DNA of 64,000 bases from Achromobacter spanius (GCF_003994415.1 NZ_CP034689.1:5642001-5706000); one strand, 5' to 3'. Counted from the first letter of the stretch, positions 24,315-33,250 are shown. A program made the numbers and translations. The notes: generated by a model not told the origin, from the sequence alone.

Positions 24315-25501
24315 GTGTCGGCCTTAAGTGTTGCGGGAGTATTCTGCGGGTCGCAATCGTAACCCGTAATGGTGAGGGAAAAGCCCGCCATGCTGGGCAT
24401 CTTGCGCGGTCGGGCCAGGAGCCTCATCTGGCCCACATTCAGGTCGCGCAGAATCTGTGCGCCGATGCCATAAGTGCGCAAGCCGAAACGGTCGGTGCTG
24501 GCGGCGGCGTTGGCCTGCGCCTTCGGGTCGTTCCAGCCGGCAATCTGGCCAAACAGGTGTTCGGTGGACGACTGGCAATTCATCAAGACAAGCACGCCAG
24601 CGGGTGCGGCGGCAATGGCCTCCAGGGCCTTCGCCACGCCCCAGCTATGCGGGCTGGCGCCGGTGTCCAGCACGTCCAGCACGGAGGCCGGTTCATGCAC
24701 GCGCACCAGCGTTTCAACGTCGGGAGAAACGTTACCATGCACCAGCGCCAAGTGGGCGGAGCCGGTGGCGGCGTCTTCGTAGGCCACGGCCTCGAAAGTG
24801 CCCCAGGCCGTCTGCATGGGCCGCTTGCCCACGCGCTTGACGATGGATTCGTGTTCGCTGCGGTATTGAATCAGGTCGGCAATGGTGCCGATCTTCAGGT
24901 TGTGCTGGCGGGCGAATTCCACCAGGTCCGGCAAGCGGGCCATGGTGCCGTCGGGCTTGAGGATTTCGCAGATGACGGCGGCGGGCGTCAGGCCGGCCAT
25001 GGCGGTCAGGTCGCAGCCGGCTTCGGTGTGGCCGGCGCGCACCAGCACGCCACCAGGCACCGCGCGCACCGGGAAGATGTGGCCGGGCTGGACCAGATCG
25101 GCCGGCTTGGCGTCGCGCGCCACCGCCACCTGAATGGTGCGGGCGCGGTCGGCGGCCGAAATACCGGTTTCGACGCCTTCGGCGGCTTCGATCGACTGCG
25201 TGAAGTTGGTGCCGTAGCGCGTGCCGTTGCGGGCCGCCATCATGGGCAGCTCCAACTGGCGGCAGCGTTCTTCGGTCAGGGTCAGGCACACCAGGCCGCG
25301 GCCGTGGGTCACCATGAAGTTGATGGCCTCGGGCGTGACGAATTCGGCGGCCATGACAAGGTCGCCCTCGTTTTCACGGTCTTCTTCGTCAACCAGGATG
25401 ACGATACGGCCGGCGCGCAGCTCGGCGATGATCTCGGCTACCGAAGCGATACCGAAGGATTCCGGCTGGGAGCCGGGCAAAGAGGACAACTGGACGGACA
25501 T
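24311..25501 (-). CDS. ribB: 3,4-dihydroxy-2-butanone 4-phosphate synthase with degenerate GTP cyclohydrolase II domain
   Basis: A 396-residue fusion. Residues about 15-215 form an intact RibB domain (ILVDEEDRENEGDLVMAAE, THGRGLVCL, PGHIFPVRA, GHTEAGCDL), which makes the four-carbon unit of riboflavin. The C-terminal ~190 residues align in outline with GTP cyclohydrolase II. However, the zinc ligands (SECLTGD...RCDCG in active enzymes) are missing: the region reads VRVHEPASVLDVLDTG. The domain is therefore probably inactive for cyclohydrolase, as in the known RibBX type, and a separate RibA should exist elsewhere. Such genes are often annotated ribBA. The start at 25501 gives the usual N-terminus. 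Confidence 0.92.
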   Translation of the reverse strand: MSVQLSSLPGSQPESFGIASVAEIIAELRAGRIVILVDEEDRENEGDLVMAAEFVTPEAINFMVTHGRGLVCLTLTEERCRQLELPMMAARNGTRYGTNFTQSIEAAEGVETGISAADRARTIQVAVARDAKPADLVQPGHIFPVRAVPGGVLVRAGHTEAGCDLTAMAGLTPAAVICEILKPDGTMARLPDLVEFARQHNLKIGTIADLIQYRSEHESIVKRVGKRPMQTAWGTFEAVAYEDAATGSAHLALVHGNVSPDVETLVRVHEPASVLDVLDTGASPHSWGVAKALEAIAAAPAGVLVLMNCQSSTEHLFGQIAGWNDPKAQANAAASTDRFGLRTYGIGAQILRDLNVGQMRLLARPRKMPSMAGFSLTITGYDCDPQNTPATLKADT

Positions 25502-25649
25502 GGCGGGCACGCAAACCAGGCGGGAAAGCCCGGATTTTAGCGCCCCTCGGGCCAGAACCCCTATTGGTCTGCAAGAAGCCCGTCCGGCGGGGGGCGTACG
25601 GTTAAACTTTCGCCCGGAGATCCCCCTTAAAACTCGAAGGAAAAACCTC

Positions 25650-26486
25650 ATGCAAGCCCTTGCGGCCATGCCTTTGACCGTGGCGGCGGCGGTTCGCGTC
25701 GTCCTGACCGACATCGACGACACGCTGACCACCGAAGGCCGTTTGCCGGCCGACGCCTACGCCGCGCTGGAGCGCCTGGAGGCTGCCGGCATCCAGGTGG
25801 TGCCCATCACCGGCCGCCCGGCCGGCTGGTGCGACCATATCGCCCGCATGTGGCCGGTGCGCGCCGTGGTGGGGGAAAACGGCGCGTTCTACTACGCCTA
25901 CGACCGCCAGGCCCGCCGCATGACCACCCATTACTGGACGGATGCCGCCTCGCGCCAGGCCAGCCGCCAGCGCCTGGACGCCATCCGCGACCGCGTGCTG
26001 GCCGAAGTGCCCGGATGCGCCGTCGCCAGCGACCAGGACTACCGCGTGGCCGATCTGGCCATCGACTTCTGCGAAGACGTGCCCGCCCTGCCGGACGAAG
26101 CGGTCACGAAGATCGTCCAAATCTTCCAGGACGCCGGCGCGCAGGCAAAAGTCAGCTCCATTCATGTGAACGGCTGGTTTGGCGACTACGACAAGCTGAC
26201 CATGACGCGCACGATGTTCCAGCGCGAATTCGGCCAGGACGTGGCCGATGCGCTGGACAGCACGCTCTTCATCGGCGATTCGCCCAACGACGAGCCGATG
26301 TTCGCGTACTTTCCGATTTCGGTCGGCGTGGCGAACATTCAGGCGCAATTGCACCGCCTGACGGACCGCCCTGCTTTCGTGGCGGCCTTTCACGGCGGCG
26401 CGGGCTTTGTTGAAATGGCCAACCGGCTGCTGGCGGCGCGCCAAGCGCCGCAGCCGTCGCAGCCAACCCCGGCCCAACCGGCGTAA
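25650..26486 (+). CDS. HAD-IIB family hydrolase (sugar-phosphatase-like)
   Basis: A 278-residue haloacid-dehalogenase-fold phosphatase. Motif I is LTDIDDTLT near residue 18, motif II is ITGRPAGW, and motif IV is IGDSPNDEPMF near residue 225. The cap between them resembles the IIB class (mannosyl-3-phosphoglycerate or sucrose phosphatase kind). GAAGGA precedes the ATG. A short Pro/Gln/Ala tail ends the protein. The IclR gene follows after 13 bases, so the two are probably co-transcribed, and the phn-type importer comes next. Dephosphorylation of an imported organophosphate is possible, but unproven. Confidence 0.85.
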   Translation: MQALAAMPLTVAAAVRVVLTDIDDTLTTEGRLPADAYAALERLEAAGIQVVPITGRPAGWCDHIARMWPVRAVVGENGAFYYAYDRQARRMTTHYWTDAASRQASRQRLDAIRDRVLAEVPGCAVASDQDYRVADLAIDFCEDVPALPDEAVTKIVQIFQDAGAQAKVSSIHVNGWFGDYDKLTMTRTMFQREFGQDVADALDSTLFIGDSPNDEPMFAYFPISVGVANIQAQLHRLTDRPAFVAAFHGGAGFVEMANRLLAARQAPQPSQPTPAQPA

Positions 26487-26499
26487 GGGCAGACACACC

Positions 26500-27315
26500 G
26501 TGGCCACCTCCAAGACCCCCGCTGTCTCCGCCAATGACGGCCGCCGCAGCATCCAATCCATCGAAGTAGGCGTGCCGCTGCTGGCCGCGCTGGTCGACGC
26601 CGGCAAGCCCCTGACCCTGCGCGACCTGGCGGCGGGCGCGGGCATGACCTCAGCCAAGGCGCACCCCTACCTGGTCAGCTTCGTGCGGGTTGGCCTGGTG
26701 CAGCAGGACGCCATCACCGGCCAGTACGAACTGGGCCCCTTTGCCTTGCAGATGGGGCTGGTCAGCCTGCAGCGGCTGGACCCCGTGCGCATCGCCATGC
26801 CCGAGATCGCCAAGCTGCAATCCGATATTGGCCATACCTTGGGCATCGCCGTGCTGGGCTCGCACGGCCCCACGATGATCCACATGACCGAAGCCAGCTA
26901 TCCGGTCCACGTGAACATGCGCAAGGGCACGGTGATGTCCATGCTGCACACCGCCACCGGGCTGGTGTTCGCGGCGTGGCTGCCGCCCAAGGTCAGCGAA
27001 CACTACATAGCCCGCGAAGAGGGCGACACCGCCGTCATCGCCAGCGTGCCCCCGCCGCGCAAGGCGTCGCGCGCCAATATCGACGCGCAGTTGGCCGACA
27101 TCCGCGTGCATGGCATGGCGCGCGCGCTGGGCAACCCGCTGCCGGGCGTGGACGCGCTGTCGGTGCCCGTGTTCGACAACACCGGCAACATCGTGCTGGC
27201 GCTAACCAGCCTGGGGCCGACGGGCTTGTTCGACGTGTCGTGGGACGGCACGATCGCCCGGCCGCTACTGGCCTGCGCGCAAGAGATTTCGCGCAAGCTT
27301 GGGTATCGAGGGTAA
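26500..27315 (+). CDS. IclR-family transcriptional regulator
   Basis: A 271-residue regulator with an N-terminal winged helix (SIEVGVPLLAALVDAGKPLTLRDLAAGAGMTSAKAHPYLVSFVRVGLVQQD) and a C-terminal IclR effector domain. The GTG start at 26500 is chosen because TAAGGG lies about ten bases before it and the extension upstream is Arg-rich noise. It sits between the HAD gene and phnD. The AT-rich gap after it carries phased CGAAC motifs and an inverted repeat, so control of phnDCEE is likely. Confidence 0.88.
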   Translation: MATSKTPAVSANDGRRSIQSIEVGVPLLAALVDAGKPLTLRDLAAGAGMTSAKAHPYLVSFVRVGLVQQDAITGQYELGPFALQMGLVSLQRLDPVRIAMPEIAKLQSDIGHTLGIAVLGSHGPTMIHMTEASYPVHVNMRKGTVMSMLHTATGLVFAAWLPPKVSEHYIAREEGDTAVIASVPPPRKASRANIDAQLADIRVHGMARALGNPLPGVDALSVPVFDNTGNIVLALTSLGPTGLFDVSWDGTIARPLLACAQEISRKLGYRG

Positions 27316-27328
27316 CGGTCCGTGCTTT

Positions 27329-27449
27329 GAACGTTCGAAAATAAACGAACATAAAACGAACAATTCGAACAATTCTCGAAAAAAAAGGCAGGGACTTTCC
27401 CAGGTGCGCGTTTTCCCTCTTGTGTGTTTGAATTCAGGAAATATTCAAA
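27329..27449 (+). promoter_or_regulatory. AT-rich phnD leader with phased CGAAC motifs and an inverted repeat
   Basis: The palindrome GAACGTTC lies at 27329-27336. CGAAC recurs at 27346, 27357 and 27366, with CGAA at 27377, giving spacings of 11, 9 and 11 bases. Further down, TTTGAAT (27427-27433) and ATTCAAA (27443-27449) form an inverted repeat just before the phnD ribosome site GAGGAGA. The stretch is much lower in GC than its surroundings. IclR binding is inferred. Confidence 0.5.
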
Positions 27450-27473
27450 TTCATTCCCCTGAGGAGACAAACC

Positions 27474-28472
27474 ATGCACGCGATGCGTCTATTGCAAGCG
27501 GCCGCCCTGGCCGCATTCGCCGTTGGCGGCTCTGCCGCCAACGCCGCCGACACCTGCTCCAACCGCGGCGATCTGGACCAGATGTACTGCGACGCCAACA
27601 AGGATCTGGTGGCGGACACCCCCACTGACGCATCCAAGCTGAAGACCCCGTCCACCCTGGTGTTCACCTACACCCCCGTGGAAGACCCGGCGGTCTATGA
27701 AGACATCTTCAAGCCCTTCACCAAGCACCTGTCCCAATGCACGGGCAAGCGCGTGGTGTTCTACCAAGTGCAAAGCAACGCCGCCGAAATCGAAGCCATG
27801 CGCTCGGGCCGCCTGCACGTGGGCGGCTTTTCCACCGGCCCCACCGCGTTCGCCGTGAACATTGCCGGCGCCGTGCCCTTTGCCGTGAAGGGCTATGCCG
27901 ACAGCTTCCAGGGCTACAACCTGATCGTCATCGTCAAGAAAGACAGCCCGTACCAGAAGCTGTCCGACCTGAAGGGCAAGAAGCTCGCGCACACCGCGCC
28001 GTCGTCGAACTCGGGCCACATGGCGCCCGTGGCCCTGTTCCCCAAGGAAGGCCTGACGCCGGACAAGGACTACAAGGTGATCTTCTCGGGCAAGCACGAC
28101 CAGTCCGTCATGGGCGTGAACTCCGGCGACTACGACGCCGCCGCCGTGGCGTCCGACGTGTTCAAGCGCATGGTTGAACGCGGCCAGGTCAAGGAAGCCG
28201 ATTTCCGCATCATCTACACCAGCGAAAAATTCCCGACCTCGTCGTTCGCCTACGCGCATGACCTGGAACCGAAGTTCCGCGACCAGATGTTGAAGTGCTT
28301 CTACGACTACCGCTTCCCCGCGGAAATGTCGAAGGCCTTCGACGGCGCCGACCGTTTCTATCCGGTGACCTACCAGAAAGACTGGGCCATCGTCCGCCAA
28401 GTGGCTGAATCGGGCGGCGAAAGCTTCAACCGCGCCGCCTACGACCGCGAATCCGCCAAGAGCAAGAAGTAA
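27474..28472 (+). CDS. phnD: Phosphate/phosphite/phosphonate ABC transporter substrate-binding protein
   Basis: A 332-residue periplasmic receptor with a signal peptide (MHAMRLLQAAALAAFAVGG...ANAADT). The mature protein has the PhnD fold: LVFTYTPVEDPAVYEDIFKPFTKHLS, VQSNAAEIEAMRSGRLHVGGFSTGPTAFAVN and KLAHTAPSSNSGHMAP. The serine/threonine-rich loop would hold a phosphoryl group. Cysteines near the mature start may form a disulfide. GAGGAG supports the start. No C-P lyase or phosphonatase genes are present, so the ligand could be a phosphonate, phosphite or a phosphate ester. Confidence 0.9.
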   Translation: MHAMRLLQAAALAAFAVGGSAANAADTCSNRGDLDQMYCDANKDLVADTPTDASKLKTPSTLVFTYTPVEDPAVYEDIFKPFTKHLSQCTGKRVVFYQVQSNAAEIEAMRSGRLHVGGFSTGPTAFAVNIAGAVPFAVKGYADSFQGYNLIVIVKKDSPYQKLSDLKGKKLAHTAPSSNSGHMAPVALFPKEGLTPDKDYKVIFSGKHDQSVMGVNSGDYDAAAVASDVFKRMVERGQVKEADFRIIYTSEKFPTSSFAYAHDLEPKFRDQMLKCFYDYRFPAEMSKAFDGADRFYPVTYQKDWAIVRQVAESGGESFNRAAYDRESAKSKK

Positions 28473-28478
28473 TCCAGC

Positions 28479-29249
28479 ATGACGACGTCGCTACGCATTT
28501 CCGGCCTGGTCAAGGAATACCGGGCCGGCCGGCCGGTTCTCAATGGCATCAACCTTGAAATCGCCGGCCAAGGCCTGACCGCCATCATCGGCCCTTCCGG
28601 CACCGGCAAAAGCACGCTTCTGCGTTGCGTCAACCGGCTGATCGAACCCACCCAGGGCGAGATCGTGCTGCAGTCCCAGGAAGGCAGCGTGGACCTGGCC
28701 CGCGTGCGTGGCGCGTCGCTGCGCCGCGCGCGCCGGCGCATCGGCATGGTGTTCCAGGAATACAACCTGGTTGAACGCCTGACCGTGATGGAAAACCTGC
28801 TGACGGGCCGGCTGGGGTATACCTCGGCCATGAAGGCTTGGATGCGCCGCTTTGAGCCCGAAGATATCGAGCACGCCTACAAGCTGCTGGATACCGTCGG
28901 GCTGGCGGGCTTTGCGGACCAGCGCGCGGATGCGCTGTCGGGCGGCCAGCGCCAGCGCGTGGGCATTGCCCGCGCCCTGATGCAGCGCCCTCAACTACTG
29001 CTGGCCGACGAGCCCACCTCGTCGCTGGACCCCAAGACCTCGGTGGAAATCATGGAGCTGCTGTCCGCGCAGGGCAGCGCCACCGGCATTCCCGTCATCG
29101 TCAACATCCACGACGTGGATCTGGCCCGCCGCTACGCCACGCGCATCGTCGGCATGTCTGGCGGAGCCGTCGTCTATGACGGCGACGGCCAGGGCCTGGA
29201 CGCCACCATGCTCAAGACCATCTACGGAGGCGAGTCTTGGCTGGAATGA
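28479..29249 (+). CDS. phnC: Phosphonate-type ABC transporter ATP-binding protein
   Basis: A 256-residue ATPase of the PhnC group. It has Walker A IGPSGTGKST near residue 37, signature LSGGQRQRVGIARAL and Walker B LLLADEPTSSLDP. The insert AWMRRFEPEDIEHAYKLLDTVGL, with GRLGYTSAMK before it, is characteristic of PhnC. It begins 6 bases after phnD and overlaps the first permease gene. Confidence 0.93.
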   Translation: MTTSLRISGLVKEYRAGRPVLNGINLEIAGQGLTAIIGPSGTGKSTLLRCVNRLIEPTQGEIVLQSQEGSVDLARVRGASLRRARRRIGMVFQEYNLVERLTVMENLLTGRLGYTSAMKAWMRRFEPEDIEHAYKLLDTVGLAGFADQRADALSGGQRQRVGIARALMQRPQLLLADEPTSSLDPKTSVEIMELLSAQGSATGIPVIVNIHDVDLARRYATRIVGMSGGAVVYDGDGQGLDATMLKTIYGGESWLE

Positions 29250-30130
29250 CACCCCTTCAGGGCAAGCGCCCCTTTGCCATGTCCGGGCGCGCCAAGGCGG
29301 GCCTGGTGTTGCTGCTGATCTACACCGTCTACGCGGCCGCGCAACTGGATTTCAGTTGGGCGCGCTTTGAAAGCGGCATGGGGCACGCCTCGACCTTTCT
29401 GGCGCGCATGTTTCCGCCCAATTTCGAAAAGCCCGACACCTTGTGGAAGGGCATCGCCGAAAGCCTGGAAATTGCCGTGCTGGCCTCGGTGCTGGGCATT
29501 TTGTTCGCGCTGCCCGTGGGGCTTCTGGGCGCGCGCAACATGATGCCCGCCTGGGTGTCGTGGCCCGCCCGTTCGCTGGTGGCCTTGTGCCGCGCACTGC
29601 ACCCGGTCATTGTCGCCATCCTGTTCGTCAAGGCCGTGGGCTTTGGCGCGCTGGCGGGCATTCTGGCACTGACGGTGGCGTCCATCGGCTTCATCGGCAA
29701 GCTGTTCACCGAGGCCATCGAAGAGATCTCGTTGAAGCAAGTGGAGGCGGTGCGCGCCAGCGGCGCGTCGTTCGCCAACGTGATCATCTTCGGCGTGCTG
29801 CCGCAGGTGTTCGCGCGCTTCATCGGCTTTGCCACCTACCAGTTCGACTCCAACCTGCGCAACTCCACCATGGTGGGGATCGTGGGCGCGGGCGGGGTGG
29901 GCGGCACGTTGTTCTCGGCGTTCCAGCGCTTTGACTACGACTTCGTCAGCGCCATCTTGCTGACCCTGATCGCCATCATCATGCTGGGCGAAATCATCGC
30001 GGGCTTCGTGCGCGCCGTATTCCTGGACAACCTGGGCTTTGACCGCATCCTGCAAGGCCGCTTTGCCGGCGCGCGCGGCATCGGTTCCGGCAAGCCGCCG
30101 GTGGCCCGCAAGGCGGAGGTGGAAGAATGA
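29237..30130 (+). CDS. phnE: Phosphonate-type ABC transporter permease 1
   Basis: A 297-residue permease with six or so transmembrane helices and the loop EAIEEISLKQVEAVRASGASFANVIIFGVLPQV, which contacts the ATPase. Two starts are possible. TTG at 29237 has GGAGG six bases upstream. ATG at 29246 overlaps the phnC stop as ATGA but has a 15-base spacing. The TTG is used here. The first permease and the next one are homologous, so they probably form a heterodimer. Confidence 0.88.
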   Translation: MAGMTPLQGKRPFAMSGRAKAGLVLLLIYTVYAAAQLDFSWARFESGMGHASTFLARMFPPNFEKPDTLWKGIAESLEIAVLASVLGILFALPVGLLGARNMMPAWVSWPARSLVALCRALHPVIVAILFVKAVGFGALAGILALTVASIGFIGKLFTEAIEEISLKQVEAVRASGASFANVIIFGVLPQVFARFIGFATYQFDSNLRNSTMVGIVGAGGVGGTLFSAFQRFDYDFVSAILLTLIAIIMLGEIIAGFVRAVFLDNLGFDRILQGRFAGARGIGSGKPPVARKAEVEE

Positions 30131-30951
30131 ACGCTCACGCCTCTACCCTGAACCCGGCGGGTACGCCGCGCGTCTGGCAGCGCTACAGCATGGGGCAGCG
30201 GCTGCTGCGCTTTGCGCTGTACCTGCTGGTGGTCGCGGCCATTGTCCAAGCCATCCGCGGCGTGGAGGTCATACCGGAATTCCTGTATGACGCCCCCGAG
30301 CAGATGGCCGACCTGTTCCGCCGCATGTGGCCGATCGACTGGGCCTACTACCCGGATGGCGTGCACGCGGCGCTGATCGAAACGCTGCACATCGCCACGC
30401 TGGGCACCATTCTGTCCGTCTTCATGGCGGTGCCGGTGGGCTTGCTGGCGGCCAACAACCTGACGCCCAGCAAAACCATCAACATGTTGGCGCGCTTGAT
30501 CCTGGTGTCCAGCCGCTCGGTCAATTCGCTGGTGTGGGCGCTGCTGTTCATCGCCATCTTCGGGCCCGGAGCGTTGGCCGGCACGCTGGCGATTGCGTTT
30601 CGCTCGATCGGTTTCGTCGGCAAGCTGGTGGGCGAAGCCATCGAGGAAGCGCAACGCGGGCCGATCGAAGCGGTGACCGCCACGGGCGCCAGCAAGGGCG
30701 CGGTGCTGTGGTATGCCTACTGGCCGCAGATCCGCCCGGCGTTCTGGTCCATCGTGCTGCTGCGCTGGGACATCAACGTGCGCGAATCCGCCGTGCTGGG
30801 CCTGGTGGGCGCGGGCGGCATCGGCATGGCGCTGGATACGGCGTTGAATCTGTTCCAGTGGGACCGCGTGGCCTTGGTGTTGGCCGCCATCTTCGTGGTG
30901 GTTGTGTTGGCCGAAATCATCATCACCCAGGCGCGCAAACGGATTCTGTAG
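30127..30951 (+). CDS. phnE: Phosphonate-type ABC transporter permease 2
   Basis: A 274-residue PhnE-family permease related to the preceding one, with the coupling loop GEAIEEAQRGPIEAVTATGASKGAVLWYAYWPQI and the block RESAVLGLVGAGGIGMALDT. Its ATG overlaps the previous stop (ATGA). It closes the four-gene importer, and a strong terminator follows 74 bases later. Confidence 0.9.
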   Translation: MNAHASTLNPAGTPRVWQRYSMGQRLLRFALYLLVVAAIVQAIRGVEVIPEFLYDAPEQMADLFRRMWPIDWAYYPDGVHAALIETLHIATLGTILSVFMAVPVGLLAANNLTPSKTINMLARLILVSSRSVNSLVWALLFIAIFGPGALAGTLAIAFRSIGFVGKLVGEAIEEAQRGPIEAVTATGASKGAVLWYAYWPQIRPAFWSIVLLRWDINVRESAVLGLVGAGGIGMALDTALNLFQWDRVALVLAAIFVVVVLAEIIITQARKRIL

Positions 30952-31025
30952 TGATGGACCGGTAGTTGCAGACCGTAGTTGAGTTCTATTTACGCTTGTC
31001 GGTTTCCCCTGACCAGCGCTCCTTG

Positions 31026-31057
31026 GCGCCGCCCTTGAAAAAGGGTGGCGCTTTTTT
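31026..31057 (+). terminator. strong Rho-independent terminator after phnDCEE
   Basis: GCGCC-G-CCCTT (31026-31036), a GAAA loop and AAGGG-T-GGCGC (31041-31051) form a ten-pair stem with one central mismatch, followed directly by six T residues. The rest of the 240-base gap up to 31191 holds a small inverted repeat (ATGACC 31111-31116, GGTCAT 31128-31133) and nothing else recognised. Confidence 0.85.
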
Positions 31058-31191
31058 CTTTTGCTGCGGTGCCGACTTGTTTCGCGCAACAAATGGCGTC
31101 TATGCTCGATATGACCAAAATATGAACGGTCATCAAATCCCGCCCCTTGCTTGATTAACATCTCGGCTTTTGCCGTCGGACACCCACCGCC

Positions 31192-32850
31192 ATGTCGGAA
31201 CAGGAATTGAAACTGCACGTGCCCGCCGCGACGCGTCAGGCCGTGCTGAAGGAAGTCAAACAACGCGAAGCCACGCGCATCCGTTTGCATGCCATGTATT
31301 TCGATACGCCCGAGCGCGAACTGGCGCGGGCGCGCATCGCCATCCGCCTGCGCCAGGAAGGCCCCGATTGGGTGCAAACGCTGAAGATGCCCGGCATCAA
31401 CGCCATCACCCGCATCGAACTGAACCACCCCCGCCCCGGCCCCGTGCTGGACCTGTCGGTATATGCCGGCACTGAAGTCGAAGCGGCGCTGAGCGCGATC
31501 AAGGGCGAACTGGGCCTGCGCTATGAAACCGATGTGCTGCGCCAACTGCGCAAAGTCCGCACGCGATACGGCACGGTTGAACTGGCCTACGACACCGGCA
31601 TCCTGCGCGCGGGCGCGCTGGAACTGCCCATTTCAGAATTGGAATTTGAACTGGTGTCGGGCCGCCCCGCCGCCATCTTTGCTGTTGCGCGCGGCTGGCA
31701 GCAGCGGCACAGCCTGGTGCTGGATCCCCGCAGCAAGTCCGAACGTGGCGATGCGCTGGCGCAGTTGGCCGAACGGCTTGCCGAGGAAGACGCCAAGGAG
31801 GGCGATGATCTGGAGGCGCGCCGCGCCCGGGCCATTGCCCAGTTCTGGGCGCCGCGCGGCGCATCCGGGGTCAAGTTGCGCGACGACATGACGGCGCCGC
31901 AGGCGCTGGGCCGCATCGCCGCGGAATGCCTGGACCAGATCGCGCGCAACGCCGCGGTGCTGGCTGAAGTGGATACCGAAGGCGTTTACCGTGCCGGCAA
32001 TTCTGAACACGTGCACCAGTTGCGCGTGGGCGTGCGGCGGCTGCGGTCGGCGTGGAAGCTGTTCGAAGGCTGGGTAGCGCCGGTGCCCGACGCCATCCTG
32101 CAAGGCGCGCGCACCCACTTCGCCGCCTTCGGCGCCAACCGCGACCAGGACGTGCTGAACGAAACCGTGGCGCCCGCGCTGATCCGCGCCGGCATGCCCG
32201 TCATCCCGATGGAAGCCGCGCCGCCCGAGCAGGACGCGCAGACAATCGCCGGCGGCAAGGCGTTTCAGGCTTGGTTGCTGGAACTGCTGGAATGGAGCCT
32301 GGACGTGCCCCCGGCGTTGCCGTCGGACGGCACGCAAACCATCGCCAACGGCACGCCCAGCGACACCGCGCCCGAGCCCACCATCCGGCTGGAAGGCGGC
32401 TTGTCTGTATCAAGCGTCAAGCCCACCATCATTCCCATGCTGGCGCCCGAGCCTGAACGGCCTCATTTGCAGAAGCAACTGGCGCGCCGCCTGCATCGCT
32501 GGCATAGCAAAGTGGCCGACCAGGGCACGCAGTTCGCCACGCTGGACATCCCTACCCGCCATGAATTGCGCAAGCGCGGGAAAAGGCTGCGCTACAGCCT
32601 GGCATTTGCCGAATCGCTGCTGCCCACCACCAAGCTGCGCGGCTATCGCAAGCTCTTGTCCAAGGTGCAGGACGTGCTGGGTGAGATCAACGACCTGGCC
32701 GTCGCAAAGGACTATTACGAGTCGTGTACCGCCACCCATCCGCAAGCCTGGTTCGCGCTCGGCTGGATCAGCGCGCGCCTGGAGGAATTGGCGTTAGAAG
32801 CGCAAAAGGCGTTCGACGCGCTGGCGCAAAGCAAACCGTTCTGGCGGTGA
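31192..32850 (+). CDS. CYTH and CHAD domain protein (inorganic triphosphatase-like)
   Basis: A 552-residue two-domain protein. The N-terminal CYTH domain (about 1-200) begins with the metal-binding ExExK pattern (Glu3, Glu5, Lys7) and continues with alternating basic strands (ARIAIRLRQEGPDWVQTLKMPG), as in inorganic triphosphatases. The C-terminal CHAD domain (about 235-545) is helical, with the conserved histidines in HVHQLRVGVRRLRSAWKLF and RHELRKRGKRLRYSLAFAESL. CHAD domains bind polyphosphate. The protein probably acts on tripolyphosphate or at polyphosphate granules. No clear ribosome site precedes the ATG. Confidence 0.9.
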   Translation: MSEQELKLHVPAATRQAVLKEVKQREATRIRLHAMYFDTPERELARARIAIRLRQEGPDWVQTLKMPGINAITRIELNHPRPGPVLDLSVYAGTEVEAALSAIKGELGLRYETDVLRQLRKVRTRYGTVELAYDTGILRAGALELPISELEFELVSGRPAAIFAVARGWQQRHSLVLDPRSKSERGDALAQLAERLAEEDAKEGDDLEARRARAIAQFWAPRGASGVKLRDDMTAPQALGRIAAECLDQIARNAAVLAEVDTEGVYRAGNSEHVHQLRVGVRRLRSAWKLFEGWVAPVPDAILQGARTHFAAFGANRDQDVLNETVAPALIRAGMPVIPMEAAPPEQDAQTIAGGKAFQAWLLELLEWSLDVPPALPSDGTQTIANGTPSDTAPEPTIRLEGGLSVSSVKPTIIPMLAPEPERPHLQKQLARRLHRWHSKVADQGTQFATLDIPTRHELRKRGKRLRYSLAFAESLLPTTKLRGYRKLLSKVQDVLGEINDLAVAKDYYESCTATHPQAWFALGWISARLEELALEAQKAFDALAQSKPFWR

Positions 32851-32886
32851 ACGTGATTGCCCCATTTTCACGACGAACCATGATCT

Positions 32887-33052
32887 CGTAGGATGGGTGC
32901 AGCGCGCGCGGACGGCGGCTAGGTCGCTGACGCCTCTTCGCGCGTAACCCATCTTGCGGCGATCCGGTATATCTCCACCGGCGGCTGATGGGTTGCGCGC
33001 GTTCGTCTATTGCGCTTTTCTGAAGGGCTTCTCGCGCTTCACCCATCCTACG
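32887..33052. repeat. long palindromic repeat, copy 1 of 3
   Basis: A 166-base unit bounded by CGTAGGATGGGTG (32887-32899) and its exact reverse complement CACCCATCCTACG (33040-33052). Inside, AACCCATC and GATGGGTT face each other, so each half can fold into its own hairpin. It starts 36 bases after the CYTH-CHAD stop. The CGTAGGATGGGT motif resembles a widely scattered proteobacterial intergenic repeat. Confidence 0.85.
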
Positions 33053-33068
33053 AACTCGGCGACCACAT

Positions 33069-33234
33069 CGTAGGATGGGTGCAGCGCGCGCGGACGGCGG
33101 CTAGGTCGCTGACGCCTCTTCGCGCGTAACCCATCTTGCGGCGATCCGGTATATCTCCACCGGTGGCTGATGGGTTGCGCGCGTTCGTCTGTTGGGCTTT
33201 TCTGAAGGCCTTCTCGCGCTTCACCCATCCTACG
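33069..33234. repeat. long palindromic repeat, copy 2 of 3
   Basis: The same 166-base unit, starting 182 bases after copy 1 and separated from it by a 16-base linker. It differs by a few substitutions, for example GTTGGGCTTTTC where copies 1 and 3 have ATTGCGCTTTTC, and CCGGTGG for CCGGCGG. Confidence 0.85.
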
Positions 33235-33250
33235 AACTCGGCGACCACAT

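Noticed and set aside
25502..25649. FMN riboswitch upstream of ribB
   Set aside because: The 148-base gap to the divergent HAD gene shows none of the conserved RFN blocks and is short for the full element.
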